Shown: positions 1-9,367 of the stretch, one piece after another
Layout of the letters: each line of letters begins with the position of its first letter
Position numbering within the stretch: the first letter of the stretch is position 1
Assembly: GCA_046349915.1 (NCBI GenBank)
Contig: JAXMBL010000008.1
Coordinates: forward strand, 310,001-374,000
Length of the DNA stretch: 64,000 bases
From: CAIXSC01 sp046349915
GTDB lineage: Bacteria; Planctomycetota; Planctomycetia; Pirellulales; Pirellulaceae
Direction: 5' to 3'
Made by a program: the position numbers and the translations under genes
Notes under the pieces: generated by a model
Told to the model about the DNA's origin: nothing
The model's input: only the letters and a program-made list of their open reading frames with translations
Databases searched by the model: none

Positions 1-82
1 GATCGCGGGGGCTTGTCGGGCACTCTGTGTCCGGGCGTTACTCGCCTCTTGAGAGGGCTCTCGCTGGCAACGGTTTTTGACT

Positions 83-99
83 CTTTCGCGGAGCGAAAG
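83..99. repeat. Short hairpin downstream of the SNF2 helicase gene
   Basis: CTTTCGC-GGA-GCGAAAG is a perfect 7-bp inverted repeat with a 3-base loop, 21 bases past the stop codon of the minus-strand helicase gene. No U-run follows it on the minus strand, so a terminator role is only possible. The rest of positions 1-120 shows no gene. Confidence 0.3.
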
Positions 100-120
100 G
101 CAACTGACGAAAGGCAACAG

Positions 121-2898
121 TCAATCCGCGGCCCGCGTAATGTCGAGCGATACGAAATTCAGCAGGTCTTGATCCGACATTTCGGTCAGCATTACCTCGC
201 CTTCACTCGACGGGCCAAGTACTTTGTCCGCCAATTCGCGTTTGTCTTGGATCATCTGGTCGATTCGCTCTTCCAAAGTGCCGCGACAAACGAATTTGTG
301 CACCAACACATTGCGTTTCTGCCCAATCCGAAAAGCTCGGTCGGTTGCCTGATTTTCCACCGCCGGATTCCACCAGCGATCGAAATGGATGACATGCGAG
401 GCGGCTGTCAGGTTCAAGCCTGTTCCGCCCGCTTTCACCGAAATCACGAAAAACGGCACGCGATCATCTTCCTGAAATTGCTGGACTAATGCCTGCCGTT
501 TGGCCACGGGCACGCCGCCATGCAGCACCAATCCACGTTGACCAAAGCATTGAGTCAGGAAATTCGCCAGCGGCTCGCAGAGAGACTGAAACTGCGTGAA
601 AACGAGCACCTTCTCTTGACGCTCGCCGATCGGTTCGCATATCTCCGCCAACCGCGCGAACTTGCCGCTGTCGGTCGGCGTGAACTCCGACTGGCGGAGA
701 TACTGCGCCGGATGATTGCAGATTTGCTTCAGCTGCATCATGGTCGACAAGACGATGCCGCGACGTTGAATTCCCTCCGACTCGTTCCGCTCCCGCATCT
801 TCTTCAACTGGTCCGCGAGGTCTTGAACAAGTTTTTGGTACAACGCGGCCTGCCGCTTCGACAATCCACACTCGGCCCGCATTTCGGTCTTCTCGGGGAG
901 ATCGGGGACGATGGTCGAGTCGGTTTTGAGTCGACGAAGAATGTAGGGCTGCACCAGTTTTCGCAGCGCCGCATACGCTTCGGCGTCTTGCCGCTGATTC
1001 AATCGCTTGACGAACGCCTTGAATTGGCTGGCCGTTCCCAACAAACCGGGGCAGCAAAAATCGAACAGCGACCACAAGTCGCCCAGGTGATTCTCCACCG
1101 GCGTCCCCGTCAGAACGATGCGAGCGGCGGCACGGATCTGCTTGACCGATTTCGTCTGCGATGAACTCGAATTCTTGATCGCCTGCGCCTCATCCAAAAT
1201 CGCCAATCGCCACTCTTTCTGACCCACCCAGTCGGACTTCCGCACCAACGTGTAAGTCGTCACCACCAAGTCGTAACCAGCCAGCGCCTGCACGGGATTC
1301 GCGGCGACTCGAGCCAACAACTCGGGACTGCATTCGGAACGATGCGCGAAGAACACTCGCAGCTGAGGCGCGAAGCGAGCGAGTTCCTGTTTCCAGTTGC
1401 CAATCAACGAGGCGGGAACTACGAGCAAACTCGCGCTCCGTTCATCCGACTCGCCAGCGGCTCGTTCGGACCGCAAACGCAACAGGAGATCAATCACTTG
1501 GATGGTCTTGCCCAGCCCCATATCGTCGGCCAGGCATGCGCCCAGGCGCAGTCGAGTCATGAACCAGAGCCATTTCACGCCGTCCCTTTGGTAGGGGCGC
1601 AAGGTTGCCTTGAGCCCTTCGCCGGGCGAGCAGCCATCGAGCGAGTGAGGGTCGCGCATACGGGCCAACGCGGCGGACAGCCATTCGCCCGCCGTCAACC
1701 GAGACCATTCGACCGCGACCTCGTCGGCATCCTGTTTATCGAGCGACGTGCCCGCCAGCAGCCGCATTCCTCGCAGGAAGTCGATCCCACCCTCGTTCTC
1801 TTCCTTCAGCGTCCGCCAATGCGCCAACGCCTGCTTCAGCTTCTCGCCATTCACCTCGACCCACCGCCCGCGCAGCAGACGAAGATCGTCGTTCCCCGAC
1901 AGCAACTGCTCCAACTCTTCGGCCGTCAAACGCTCGCCGTCCAACGCGACATCGACCGAAAAGTCGAGTAATCCGTCGGCGCCGACATTGCGCGGTTCTT
2001 TTGAACCGAGACGTACTTGGACGGCTGGGCGTAGCTGCTTGCGAGCTTGCCACCAATTTGGCACTCGCACCACCAAACCCGACTCTTCCATGATCGGCAC
2101 GTCGCGCAGGAAACGATAAGCTTCGGCGATGGAGAGGGTGCGAGGTTGGAACAAAGCGCGATTGTCCAGCCATTCACGAATCAGCGAGCTGCGGTCGGCC
2201 GCGGCTCGGACCGGCGCCAGCAACTCGGCGAGTTTGGCTTGATCGCGTTCCCCGACTGATTGTTTGAGCGCCTCGGAGAGCGGCAAGTGCTGAACGGCCG
2301 CTTTGGCCGACATGCGATGCGAATAGGTCGCCAGAAACGCAAAGGGGCGAGCTTCGTTGCTTTTGTTTTCGGCCAGATGAAACGTCACGCGGCCCAAGAG
2401 CTGTCGGAATGGATTGAGTTGTCGGAGGAGTTCGCCGTAGCCGCCCGCTAGCGACGAGGCTTGCTCCCGCGCGAACTGATCGAGTTGCAGCCATAATTGC
2501 CGGAGGACCGCGGGCGTTAGGTATTCGAGTCCCCGCATGGGCGGCGCGCCGGCGATCTGGACGGCCAGCGTCAAGTCGTCGGCCGGCGCAACGGCCGGTT
2601 CGTCGGCACGCCGCGCCGAGTCGCTCAGTAGCTGGGCGAGTCGGTTTTCGTCGAGTTGGCTGAGGCGCAAGAAATAGCCTCGCGCCCACTCTCGCCAAAA
2701 CACAAACTCGGCGGGAAGCGGTTCCTGGATCGACTGACCGGCGAGCAGCAAGAGGCCGGCGGCGGACGAGTCGTTAAAAGTCTCGCTCAACTGCTGGCCG
2801 ATCGTCGCCAGTTGAGAAGTTGCGGCCGGCGCGTCGGCGGAGGGCAAGCAGTCGCATACCAGTCGTCCGTGAGGGGTTACTCCCAGTCGCAGTTCCAT
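121..2898 (-). CDS. SNF2/Rad54-family DEAD/DEAH-like helicase
   Basis: A 925-residue ATP-dependent DNA translocase of the Swi2/Snf2 superfamily, expected to remodel or slide protein-DNA complexes in the cytoplasm. The helicase core is in the C-terminal half: Walker A (DDMGLGKT, about residues 458-465), motif II DEAQ (about 569-572), motif III LTGTPVENHLGDLWSLFDF, then lobe 2 with VFTQF, the SVKAGGTGLNL block and the QATDRAFRIGQ motif VI. The N-terminal 430 residues resemble the poorly defined N-terminal region seen in bacterial SNF2 proteins that work with SWIM-domain partners. I chose the internal ATG at 2898 (MELRLGV) because the upstream extension is basic and low in similarity to a domain start. 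A SWIM zinc-finger gene lies head-to-head 185 bp away, a pairing known for this family. Family assignment is firm; substrate and role are unknown. Confidence 0.95.
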   Translation of the reverse strand: MELRLGVTPHGRLVCDCLPSADAPAATSQLATIGQQLSETFNDSSAAGLLLLAGQSIQEPLPAEFVFWREWARGYFLRLSQLDENRLAQLLSDSARRADEPAVAPADDLTLAVQIAGAPPMRGLEYLTPAVLRQLWLQLDQFAREQASSLAGGYGELLRQLNPFRQLLGRVTFHLAENKSNEARPFAFLATYSHRMSAKAAVQHLPLSEALKQSVGERDQAKLAELLAPVRAAADRSSLIREWLDNRALFQPRTLSIAEAYRFLRDVPIMEESGLVVRVPNWWQARKQLRPAVQVRLGSKEPRNVGADGLLDFSVDVALDGERLTAEELEQLLSGNDDLRLLRGRWVEVNGEKLKQALAHWRTLKEENEGGIDFLRGMRLLAGTSLDKQDADEVAVEWSRLTAGEWLSAALARMRDPHSLDGCSPGEGLKATLRPYQRDGVKWLWFMTRLRLGACLADDMGLGKTIQVIDLLLRLRSERAAGESDERSASLLVVPASLIGNWKQELARFAPQLRVFFAHRSECSPELLARVAANPVQALAGYDLVVTTYTLVRKSDWVGQKEWRLAILDEAQAIKNSSSSQTKSVKQIRAAARIVLTGTPVENHLGDLWSLFDFCCPGLLGTASQFKAFVKRLNQRQDAEAYAALRKLVQPYILRRLKTDSTIVPDLPEKTEMRAECGLSKRQAALYQKLVQDLADQLKKMRERNESEGIQRRGIVLSTMMQLKQICNHPAQYLRQSEFTPTDSGKFARLAEICEPIGERQEKVLVFTQFQSLCEPLANFLTQCFGQRGLVLHGGVPVAKRQALVQQFQEDDRVPFFVISVKAGGTGLNLTAASHVIHFDRWWNPAVENQATDRAFRIGQKRNVLVHKFVCRGTLEERIDQMIQDKRELADKVLGPSSEGEVMLTEMSDQDLLNFVSLDITRAAD

Positions 2899-3083
2899 GA
2901 TTTGAATCCGTGCCCTCGTCAACGGCCGTTGAGTCCCTTCCAAGCCGAAGCGGTCCGATTCGACTTGGTCAACTTGTCACCTACTTGTCGCATAGATTAG
3001 ACAATAGCCATTCCGTTGACAGGCCCACAGGATGCCGCGGTCGGGACGGATTTGCTACGAGACACTCAAGGGAGTTGGCGTTT

Positions 3084-4055
3084 ATGGGTTGGCGAGGAGA
3101 TTTTGGCTGGCGGCCCTACGTTCCCGTGGCTCAACGTAAGTCGCAGGGCTTGAGTCAGGCCGCTAAGCTGGCCAAGAAACAAGGCCGCTCGCCCTCGCCC
3201 GTCGTGATTGAGGGCCGGATGATCGCCAAGACATTTTGGGGTAAGGCTTGGTGCGACAATCTGTCAGCCTACAGTGATTACGCCAATCGCCTTCCCCGCG
3301 GCGCGACCTATGTGCGCAACGGCTCGGTGGTGGACTTGGTGATTCACCCACGACGCATCGAAGCGTTGGTGGCGGGGTCGGACACTTACACCATTGACAT
3401 CAAGATCGCGCCGCTCGCCGCGCCGGTCTGGAAACAACTCAAAGCCGACTGCTCCGCTTCCATCGACTCGTTGCTCGACTTGTTGGCAGGCCGTCTCTCG
3501 GACGGAGTCATGCGCCGCTTGACTCGCCCCAAGGATGGGCTTTTCCCCGCTCCCAAGGAGATCCAACTCCGGTGCAGTTGCCCCGATGGCTCGTATTGCT
3601 GTAAACACCTGGCCGCCGTCATGTACGGCGTAGGTCATCGACTCGACTCGCAACCCGAACTGCTATTCAGGCTGCGCGACGTCGACCATGCGGAGCTGGT
3701 GGCCGAAGCGACCACTCGCACAAACCTCGACCAGGAGTTGAACGCCGGCCAGGATGAAGAACTCGCGGGCGCCGACTTGAGCGCCATCTTCGGGATCGAA
3801 TTAGACTCAACCTCTACCGCTCCCATACCAACCAGCGCCCCGGTCAAATCCACGAAGAAAGCAGCCGTCGCTAACGAACGCCAAAAGGCGTCCGCCAAGA
3901 ACTCGCCGAAGACTGCCCGCAAGAAGACAAAGAAGACCGCGGCGAAGCCGACAAAAGCAACCCAGCAAAAAGTTGCTCGCGGAGACTCATCTTCAACCCC
4001 AAGAGCACTCAGCTCGTCGAAGTCGTCGCGCAAGGGAACTAGCCGAAAAAGATAG
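3084..4055 (+). CDS. SWIM zinc-finger domain protein
   Basis: A 323-residue protein with a clear SWIM zinc finger, CSCPDGSYCCKH, near residues 165-180 (pattern CxC...CxH followed by LAAVMYGVG). SWIM domains are predicted to bind DNA or proteins and in bacteria often accompany SNF2 helicases; here the helicase gene is divergent on the other side of a 185-bp gap. The start at the ATG at 3084 is preferred over longer frames because it follows an AGGGAG ribosome-binding site at about 3069 and begins the conserved MGWRGDFGW sequence. The last 80 or so residues are Lys/Ala/Thr/Ser-rich and histone-H1-like, which suggests non-specific DNA binding (inference). Confidence 0.9.
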   Translation: MGWRGDFGWRPYVPVAQRKSQGLSQAAKLAKKQGRSPSPVVIEGRMIAKTFWGKAWCDNLSAYSDYANRLPRGATYVRNGSVVDLVIHPRRIEALVAGSDTYTIDIKIAPLAAPVWKQLKADCSASIDSLLDLLAGRLSDGVMRRLTRPKDGLFPAPKEIQLRCSCPDGSYCCKHLAAVMYGVGHRLDSQPELLFRLRDVDHAELVAEATTRTNLDQELNAGQDEELAGADLSAIFGIELDSTSTAPIPTSAPVKSTKKAAVANERQKASAKNSPKTARKKTKKTAAKPTKATQQKVARGDSSSTPRALSSSKSSRKGTSRKR

Positions 4056-4062
4056 GCCCCAA

Positions 4063-4707
4063 TCACGAAAGATCAGCCTTTGCAATCCACCTCGGCCCCG
4101 GCAGCCAGCTCAACAAGCGAATGGGGCTCTTGCGAATGGCAACTACTTCCTCAGGATTCATGTGCAACTCGGCGGGCACGATCGCGTAGTATTCGCCGCC
4201 CGAGGACAAGACAAGCTCAGCCGCAACGACTCTTCGATCGCTTCGCAACACCTGAATTCGGTCGTGGCGTTCATACTTGTTTTGGTGGAGGTATGCGTCG
4301 ATGAGCGGTGAGGGGAGTAATACGGCCTTACATGGAGGTCCTTCATCCAATGGAAAAAACTCCGCGGCAACGACAGGCAATTGCGCGATGGCGAGCACTT
4401 CCTTAACGCGTTCAGCTAGGTGTTGTGGCGGTGGAATTCCCACGCGATTGCCTGAATGGAGTGAAACGTGAGATAGGAACGAATAGACACGAGTCTCCGG
4501 ATCGTCACAGTGGACAGCGATCTGTTCAATCAACTCGCCAAACCGTTGCAGGCTTGACGCAGTCATGGACTTGTCACTGAAGTGATAGTGAAGATGCGAG
4601 TCGCAAAAAGTTGCCGCTCGACAACGTGCGCAACGCCATCTCCAACAGCGATTCCGATGTCCGCAGACGAAACACAGTGTCTTCGCCATCGAAAGTTCGC
4701 CAATCAT
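4063..4707 (-). CDS. Small zinc-ribbon-like hypothetical protein
   Basis: A 214-residue protein I do not recognise. Its N-terminus carries a cysteine cluster CFVCGHRNRC...CARCRAATFC that fits a zinc ribbon or treble clef; the rest is a mixed alpha/beta sequence with no membrane segment or signal peptide. The ATG at 4707 has a weak AGG-containing ribosome-binding site; an in-frame ATG at 4689 (MAKTLC) is an alternative. It ends 7 bases from the convergent SWIM protein gene. Coding is supported by length, by the lack of a better competing frame and by fit between its neighbours; function is unknown. Confidence 0.6.
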   Translation of the reverse strand: MIGELSMAKTLCFVCGHRNRCWRWRCARCRAATFCDSHLHYHFSDKSMTASSLQRFGELIEQIAVHCDDPETRVYSFLSHVSLHSGNRVGIPPPQHLAERVKEVLAIAQLPVVAAEFFPLDEGPPCKAVLLPSPLIDAYLHQNKYERHDRIQVLRSDRRVVAAELVLSSGGEYYAIVPAELHMNPEEVVAIRKSPIRLLSWLPGPRWIAKADLS

Positions 4708-4879
4708 TGCGAACCTGCCGCTCCCGGTAGATGGTGTCAGCGCATGGCGTGAATTTGGAACACTGATCTTCGCTGATCGGCACTAATGACGTTCATTTTC
4801 CAGCAACGAGACGACGACTTTTCAGTGATTCCAATCGAAAAGCCTCGACTGCCCCCAATCATCGAAAACAAAGATTGGG

Positions 4880-4943
4880 GAGTACGACGTACTCTTAGCT
4901 CGTGATTCCCGGGGTAGAACGAACCGAAGCGGTTCGTTCTACC
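4880..4943. repeat. Strong palindromes between zinc-ribbon and pilus-like genes
   Basis: Two inverted repeats lie in the 268-bp gap. At 4913-4943, GGTAGAACGAACC and its exact complement form 13-bp perfect arms around a 5-base loop (GAAGC). At 4880-4894, GAGTAC-GAC-GTACTC forms a second, smaller hairpin. The large hairpin starts 33 bases after the stop codon of the minus-strand pilus-like operon, so it could end that transcript, but no U-tract follows it. It may instead be a dispersed palindromic element; no second copy is seen in the window. Confidence 0.6.
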
Positions 4944-4975
4944 AGCGAATTCGCTCAACCAGAATTTCCGTGACG

Positions 4976-7453
4976 CTAGAACGCATCCGCACCCCTGCCA
5001 GGGCCCTTGCCAGGCGCGCCTGGCGGCGCCATGCCGGGGGCCATGCCTGGTCCCATCCCAGGCGCCATCCCCGGCATCATGCCGCCGCCCGCGGCGGGAT
5101 CGGGTTTCTCTTCGCCCAAGAACAACAGCCGCCGCATGTCGTCGTCGTCGTCCAGTTCGTTGCGAACCACGAAATTACCGTGTCGATCCAAAATCAACAC
5201 TTCACCCGACGACTTCAACGGTTCCTTCGTCTCGCCGGCTTTTCGCGGGCCGTCACGCAGCGGTTCGCCGGGACGCAAGTCGACCACAATCGCCCCCGTG
5301 CGGAACTTATGCTTTTCGATCATCTTCACTTCGAGCGTATCTGGACGCAGCACATTCGCGTCCTTTTGGAACGTGAGCACCGTGCCTCGATACGCGGACG
5401 GCTTGGGGGTGGCCTTCGGATCCTCGGGGATGTCTGGATTGCCGGCAACCTCGACCGCACGCGCCAGATCCCAGATGACCGGGACCACGGTCGCCGACGG
5501 TTCGTCGATCGGGACGGAGATCTTCAGATCACGCATTTCGATTTGACGTCCCGCCAAGACTTCGCCGCCCAAAAATCGTTCGGCCGCGGGCAACGTCACG
5601 ATATCGCTCGGTTCGCTCCATTCCGTCTCACGCCAGAAAGTGCGAGCGCCGTTCTTCGCCGCATCCGCCTCATCAATGGCGCGGACTCGTTGAGCCACCG
5701 TGTTGGCCACCGTGCGAGGATCCGGCGTGTACTCGGCTTCGCGCGGGTGGTTAGGATCTTCAATCAACACTTGCACTCGGTAGCGATACTTCTTGCTGGG
5801 GTCGACGTTGAAGTCGAAGAATCGCAGCATCTTGTATTTCGCGACATCCATGCTGGGATCCATCCCGGCGCCCATCATGCCGGGCATGCCAGGCATTCCC
5901 GACGGCATCGCGGGCATGGCCCCCGAGCCTAACGCGGGTGGCAAGCCGCCGGGAGGTCGTCCGCCGCCGCTTCCCATTCCTGGACCACCGGGTCGGCCTC
6001 CGCCGCCAGGCATCATTCCAGGCGCCATACCGGGCCGACCGCCGCCCATGCCAGGCATCATGCGACCGCCAGCGCCAGGCATGCCGGGCATGCCGGGCAT
6101 GCCCGGCATCCCAGGAGCTCCACCGGGCCCCAAATCACGCCCAGGTACGTCACCGCCTGGCAGATCGCCCTGGTCGTCATCCGCGCCCTGTTGGTTGGGC
6201 TGGACGGGCAACATCGACGCGTCCATCGCGGCCGTCGCCAACGGCACTTCGGTGTGCATCGCCAAGCGAGCGGGATCAACCATCATGGCCGGCGGCAGAG
6301 GGTGAGTGAGAATGGCATCGAGATAGTTTTGGTCGGCGACCTCGTCCATCGTGCCGCCCCACATCTCCATCAACTTCTGCGAATCCTTCGTCTTCAGACG
6401 CTTCCATTGCAACGCGGCATTCGGGTCGTCCCCCACTTCCGCTCGTTCCACATAGAAGTACACATAGTTCGGCATGTCTCGAGCAGGTTCGTAGCCCTGA
6501 GCTTCCGCCAACACTCGCTGATACTCGTCCCAAATCTTCTTGTGCGGCACCACGGCCTTCACCGCCACCACGTAGCGGCTGACTGCTCGAGGCACTCCGG
6601 CGCCAGCGTTCTCCATGCCCGGCTGCATCGTCGGCGCCGCAACTCCTCCGGGCCGGTAGCCGTGAACATAGCGTTCCAAATAATCAGGACTGACCGACGC
6701 TCCACTCATCCCCATGCCGGGCATTCCAGGCATTCCCGGCATCCCGGATCCACCGCCGAAACCGTCGTCCATCACCGGCGGCAACGATTCCGCCACCGGC
6801 GGCAAACCGCCTCCGCTCCCCTTGCCGCCACCCGGTCCACGAGGTGCTTTCGGCTGCTTCTGGTTCTTGCCTCCGGGCATTCCCGGCATCCCAGGCATGC
6901 CTGGCATCCCCGGCATGCCGGGCATTTCGGCGCCCGGCGCCGTGTCGGCCTTGGCCGTCTTCTTCTTCTCGGCCTTCTTCGTCAGATGCCCCGCCTTGTC
7001 GTTCTCGTACGGATCCGTCGGCTCGTCCGAATACTCGTACACCGCCACCAGGAACCCTTCCGCTTCGACTTTTTCCGCCGCGAAGATCTGAGGATCCTGG
7101 CGTAGGCGAGTTGAGGGGAAGCGAGGCGGATCGAGAATCGGGACCGCATAGTCGGTCGATGGAATGGGGCGACGACTCTTGTCCACCAGCGCGGGATAAT
7201 CGTCGATCTGGTCCCGCTTCTCGTTCATGATGATATTGACCGAGTGATTGACCTGAACCACATGGTTCATCGTCTCCTCGGCCTTGGACTTCATTTCTCG
7301 CGGGTTCGACTTGGTGTACGCCTCTCGCTGATAACCGTCGTACACGAAGTACGCCACCAGGAGTCCGACGACGCCCAGCACCAGCTTCTCGACGTGCAAC
7401 AAGAGAAAGCCCTTCCAGCCACCCTCTCCGAGATTGAACTTGGGCTTCTTCAT
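4976..7453 (-). CDS. Membrane-anchored Gly/Met/Pro-repeat protein, third gene of pilus-like operon
   Basis: An 825-residue protein with a short cytoplasmic N-terminus, one membrane anchor (about residues 20-42, LVLGVVGLLVAYFVYDG) and a long extracytoplasmic part. Several blocks of Gly-Met-Pro triplets (PGMPGMPG...) occur near residues 190-245, 430-530 and at the C-terminus; these are collagen-like G-X-Y repeats of unusual Met content. Between them are folded segments, including an acidic C-terminal stretch with NELDDDDDMRRLL. It follows a PilO-like and a PilM/PilN-like gene on the same strand, so a role in an inner-membrane alignment complex of a type IV pilus or type II secretion system is inferred; I see no PilP motif that proves it. 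An AAAGGATG ribosome-binding site precedes the ATG. Confidence 0.8.
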   Translation of the reverse strand: MKKPKFNLGEGGWKGFLLLHVEKLVLGVVGLLVAYFVYDGYQREAYTKSNPREMKSKAEETMNHVVQVNHSVNIIMNEKRDQIDDYPALVDKSRRPIPSTDYAVPILDPPRFPSTRLRQDPQIFAAEKVEAEGFLVAVYEYSDEPTDPYENDKAGHLTKKAEKKKTAKADTAPGAEMPGMPGMPGMPGMPGMPGGKNQKQPKAPRGPGGGKGSGGGLPPVAESLPPVMDDGFGGGSGMPGMPGMPGMGMSGASVSPDYLERYVHGYRPGGVAAPTMQPGMENAGAGVPRAVSRYVVAVKAVVPHKKIWDEYQRVLAEAQGYEPARDMPNYVYFYVERAEVGDDPNAALQWKRLKTKDSQKLMEMWGGTMDEVADQNYLDAILTHPLPPAMMVDPARLAMHTEVPLATAAMDASMLPVQPNQQGADDDQGDLPGGDVPGRDLGPGGAPGMPGMPGMPGMPGAGGRMMPGMGGGRPGMAPGMMPGGGGRPGGPGMGSGGGRPPGGLPPALGSGAMPAMPSGMPGMPGMMGAGMDPSMDVAKYKMLRFFDFNVDPSKKYRYRVQVLIEDPNHPREAEYTPDPRTVANTVAQRVRAIDEADAAKNGARTFWRETEWSEPSDIVTLPAAERFLGGEVLAGRQIEMRDLKISVPIDEPSATVVPVIWDLARAVEVAGNPDIPEDPKATPKPSAYRGTVLTFQKDANVLRPDTLEVKMIEKHKFRTGAIVVDLRPGEPLRDGPRKAGETKEPLKSSGEVLILDRHGNFVVRNELDDDDDMRRLLFLGEEKPDPAAGGGMMPGMAPGMGPGMAPGMAPPGAPGKGPGRGADAF

Positions 7454-7580
7454 CGAGACATCCTTTCGTGAACTTTCGGTTTACCCGCTCGCAACCGCCC
7501 ACCGACTCACAATCCACCGACTCACAACTCGCCCCTCATCCGCCAGCGAAGCGAAAAACACTCGCTCCGCCCACAGGCCA

Positions 7581-9278
7581 TCAACCACGAGGCGCGCCGA
7601 CTGCGCTTGCGTTCGTCGTGGCGCCGACTGGCGCCACGGGCGCGGCGGGTCCCCCCGCCGTCTGCCCCGCTCCCAGCTTCGACTCGTTGGGCGGATTGAA
7701 AATGTAAACCAATCCGAACAACTCGACCTGAATATCAAACGTCGGCGCTTCGATGGTCGCCAATCGACCTGTTCCCATTCCCATTCCCATGCCTGGTCCC
7801 GAGCCAGCCAGCGGCATCATCGGCGTGTCCGCTCCTCCCATGCCGCGATTCATGCCCCCTGGCATTCCGCCCGGCATGCCCCCAGGCATTCCTCCTGGCA
7901 TCCCGCCGCTTCCTCCGCCCGTCGAGCTGGTCTGCGGATTGATTCGCACTTGCCGAATCTCCAAAGGCAACTCGGCGTTGCCACACTCGGCCAATAGCCG
8001 ATTCAACTTCCGAATGTCGACCTTCAATCGTAATCGGACGGGCATTCGCTTGGCCACCGCGAGAATCGCGTCCGTGGGCGAGCGAACATTGAGCGCTTCG
8101 CGAGCCGTGGCGGCCTTGACCGGCGCCAGGTCAACGTCGACATAACGCATCTCCAGCGGGTCGATTTCAACAGCCCCGCCCGCACCGGGCATACCAGGCA
8201 TTCCCGGCATTCCCGGCATACCAGGCATGCCTGGCATCCCTGGTGCACCTTCCACGGGCGGCATTCCACCTGGCATTCCTGGCATTCCCGAGCCGCTGCC
8301 TCCTGGCATTCCTGGCATGCCCGGCATCGCTCCCGGCAATCCGCCTCCCGTAGCGCCAGCCAGCCGAGTGACTTGGCCGGACAGTTGAGCGGTTGTGCCG
8401 AGATCGATGGCGTCGATTTGCTTGACCGCCGCCTTATACGAAGCGTCCGCGCCATCGTTCGTGCGCGCAATGATCTGCATGATCGACTTCAGAATCCAGA
8501 AGTCCTCCTGAGCGTACAAAATCTGCAAGGTCTTCGGCACGTTCTCCGCCTGATGCGACCAGTCGTATCGCGACAGAATCTCCGACTGATTCGTCGGGTT
8601 CCATTGGACCACATATTCCTGTTCGGCGTTCGCCCCGCTGCCCGGCATTCCCGCGCCAGCCCCCGGCATCATTGCGGGCGCCATCCCCCCTGGATTGCCG
8701 CCGAAGCCTTGCAGCCCCGATCCGCCTCCCATGCCTGGAGCGCCTCCCATGCCTGGGCCGCCGCCCATCCCCGAGCCCCCTTGGCCAGCCACACCATTCC
8801 AGTTGGCATTGATGTCGGTCGCCAACTGCGGAATCACCTTTTGAATGTAGTCGCGATAACGAGCTCGCAGTTCCACGCTGATCTCGCGATTCAACGGAGT
8901 CGGGAAGGGAATCGCTTCGACCGGCCGCAGATTGATCACCGTCGCCTCAAAGTCCTCCTGCAACTCCTTCGGCCACACCAACACATCCAACTGTCGGTCA
9001 TACTGCCGCTTCCAGGCCTTCGCCACAAGATCGCGAGCCGCCGATTCGATCTCATCCATCTTCTTGTGCGAAAAATCATTCGGGTGATCTTGAATCCCCC
9101 GAGCCGCGCTGACGCCCGACAATAACCCCTCAATCTTCGTCTCTTGATCCTTCTTCTGCTTGTCCAATTGCGACACCGCCACGAAGAAAATCACGCCGCC
9201 CAAAATCGTGATCAACCCGGACAACACCCAAAACCGGTGCTTGTTCAGCTGCCGCAAGATTTGCTTGACTTGATCCAT
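7581..9278 (-). CDS. PilO-like inner-membrane protein with Gly/Met/Pro repeats
   Basis: A 565-residue protein with the bitopic layout of PilO/GspM: about 16 cytoplasmic residues, one membrane helix (about 17-36), a short coiled coil (SQLDKQKKDQETKIEGLL) and a periplasmic body. The body is interrupted by three low-complexity blocks of Gly-Met-Pro or Gly-Gly-Met repeats. The segments NVPKTLQILYAQEDFWILKSIMQIIAR and LVYIFNPPNESKL look folded. It lies 83 bp downstream of the PilM-like gene and 127 bp upstream of the third operon gene. The PilO assignment rests on topology and gene order rather than on a clear motif, so it is moderate. Confidence 0.75.
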   Translation of the reverse strand: MDQVKQILRQLNKHRFWVLSGLITILGGVIFFVAVSQLDKQKKDQETKIEGLLSGVSAARGIQDHPNDFSHKKMDEIESAARDLVAKAWKRQYDRQLDVLVWPKELQEDFEATVINLRPVEAIPFPTPLNREISVELRARYRDYIQKVIPQLATDINANWNGVAGQGGSGMGGGPGMGGAPGMGGGSGLQGFGGNPGGMAPAMMPGAGAGMPGSGANAEQEYVVQWNPTNQSEILSRYDWSHQAENVPKTLQILYAQEDFWILKSIMQIIARTNDGADASYKAAVKQIDAIDLGTTAQLSGQVTRLAGATGGGLPGAMPGMPGMPGGSGSGMPGMPGGMPPVEGAPGMPGMPGMPGMPGMPGMPGAGGAVEIDPLEMRYVDVDLAPVKAATAREALNVRSPTDAILAVAKRMPVRLRLKVDIRKLNRLLAECGNAELPLEIRQVRINPQTSSTGGGSGGMPGGMPGGMPGGMPGGMNRGMGGADTPMMPLAGSGPGMGMGMGTGRLATIEAPTFDIQVELFGLVYIFNPPNESKLGAGQTAGGPAAPVAPVGATTNASAVGAPRG

Positions 9279-9325
9279 GGTCGGTACGCCTTATCTCCAA
9301 GTCGCGTTCAGGTCAGGTGCGGGTG

Positions 9326-9367
9326 GTCATTTGTCATTTGTCATTTGTCATTCGTCATTCGTCATTC
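9326..9367. repeat. Heptamer tandem repeat (GTCATTY, 6 units)
   Basis: Six head-to-tail 7-bp units, GTCATTT three times then GTCATTC three times. On the other strand the unit reads ATGACNA, the same family as the array at 15156-15204. The stop codon of the PilM-like gene (9362-9364) lies inside the last unit, so the array runs directly into the coding end. Confidence 0.9.

Noticed and set aside
6191..7105. 304-codon plus-strand frame and several others across 5-9.5 kb
   Set aside because: They are antisense shadows of the Gly/Met/Pro-rich genes, with His/Arg-rich low-complexity translations and no domain.
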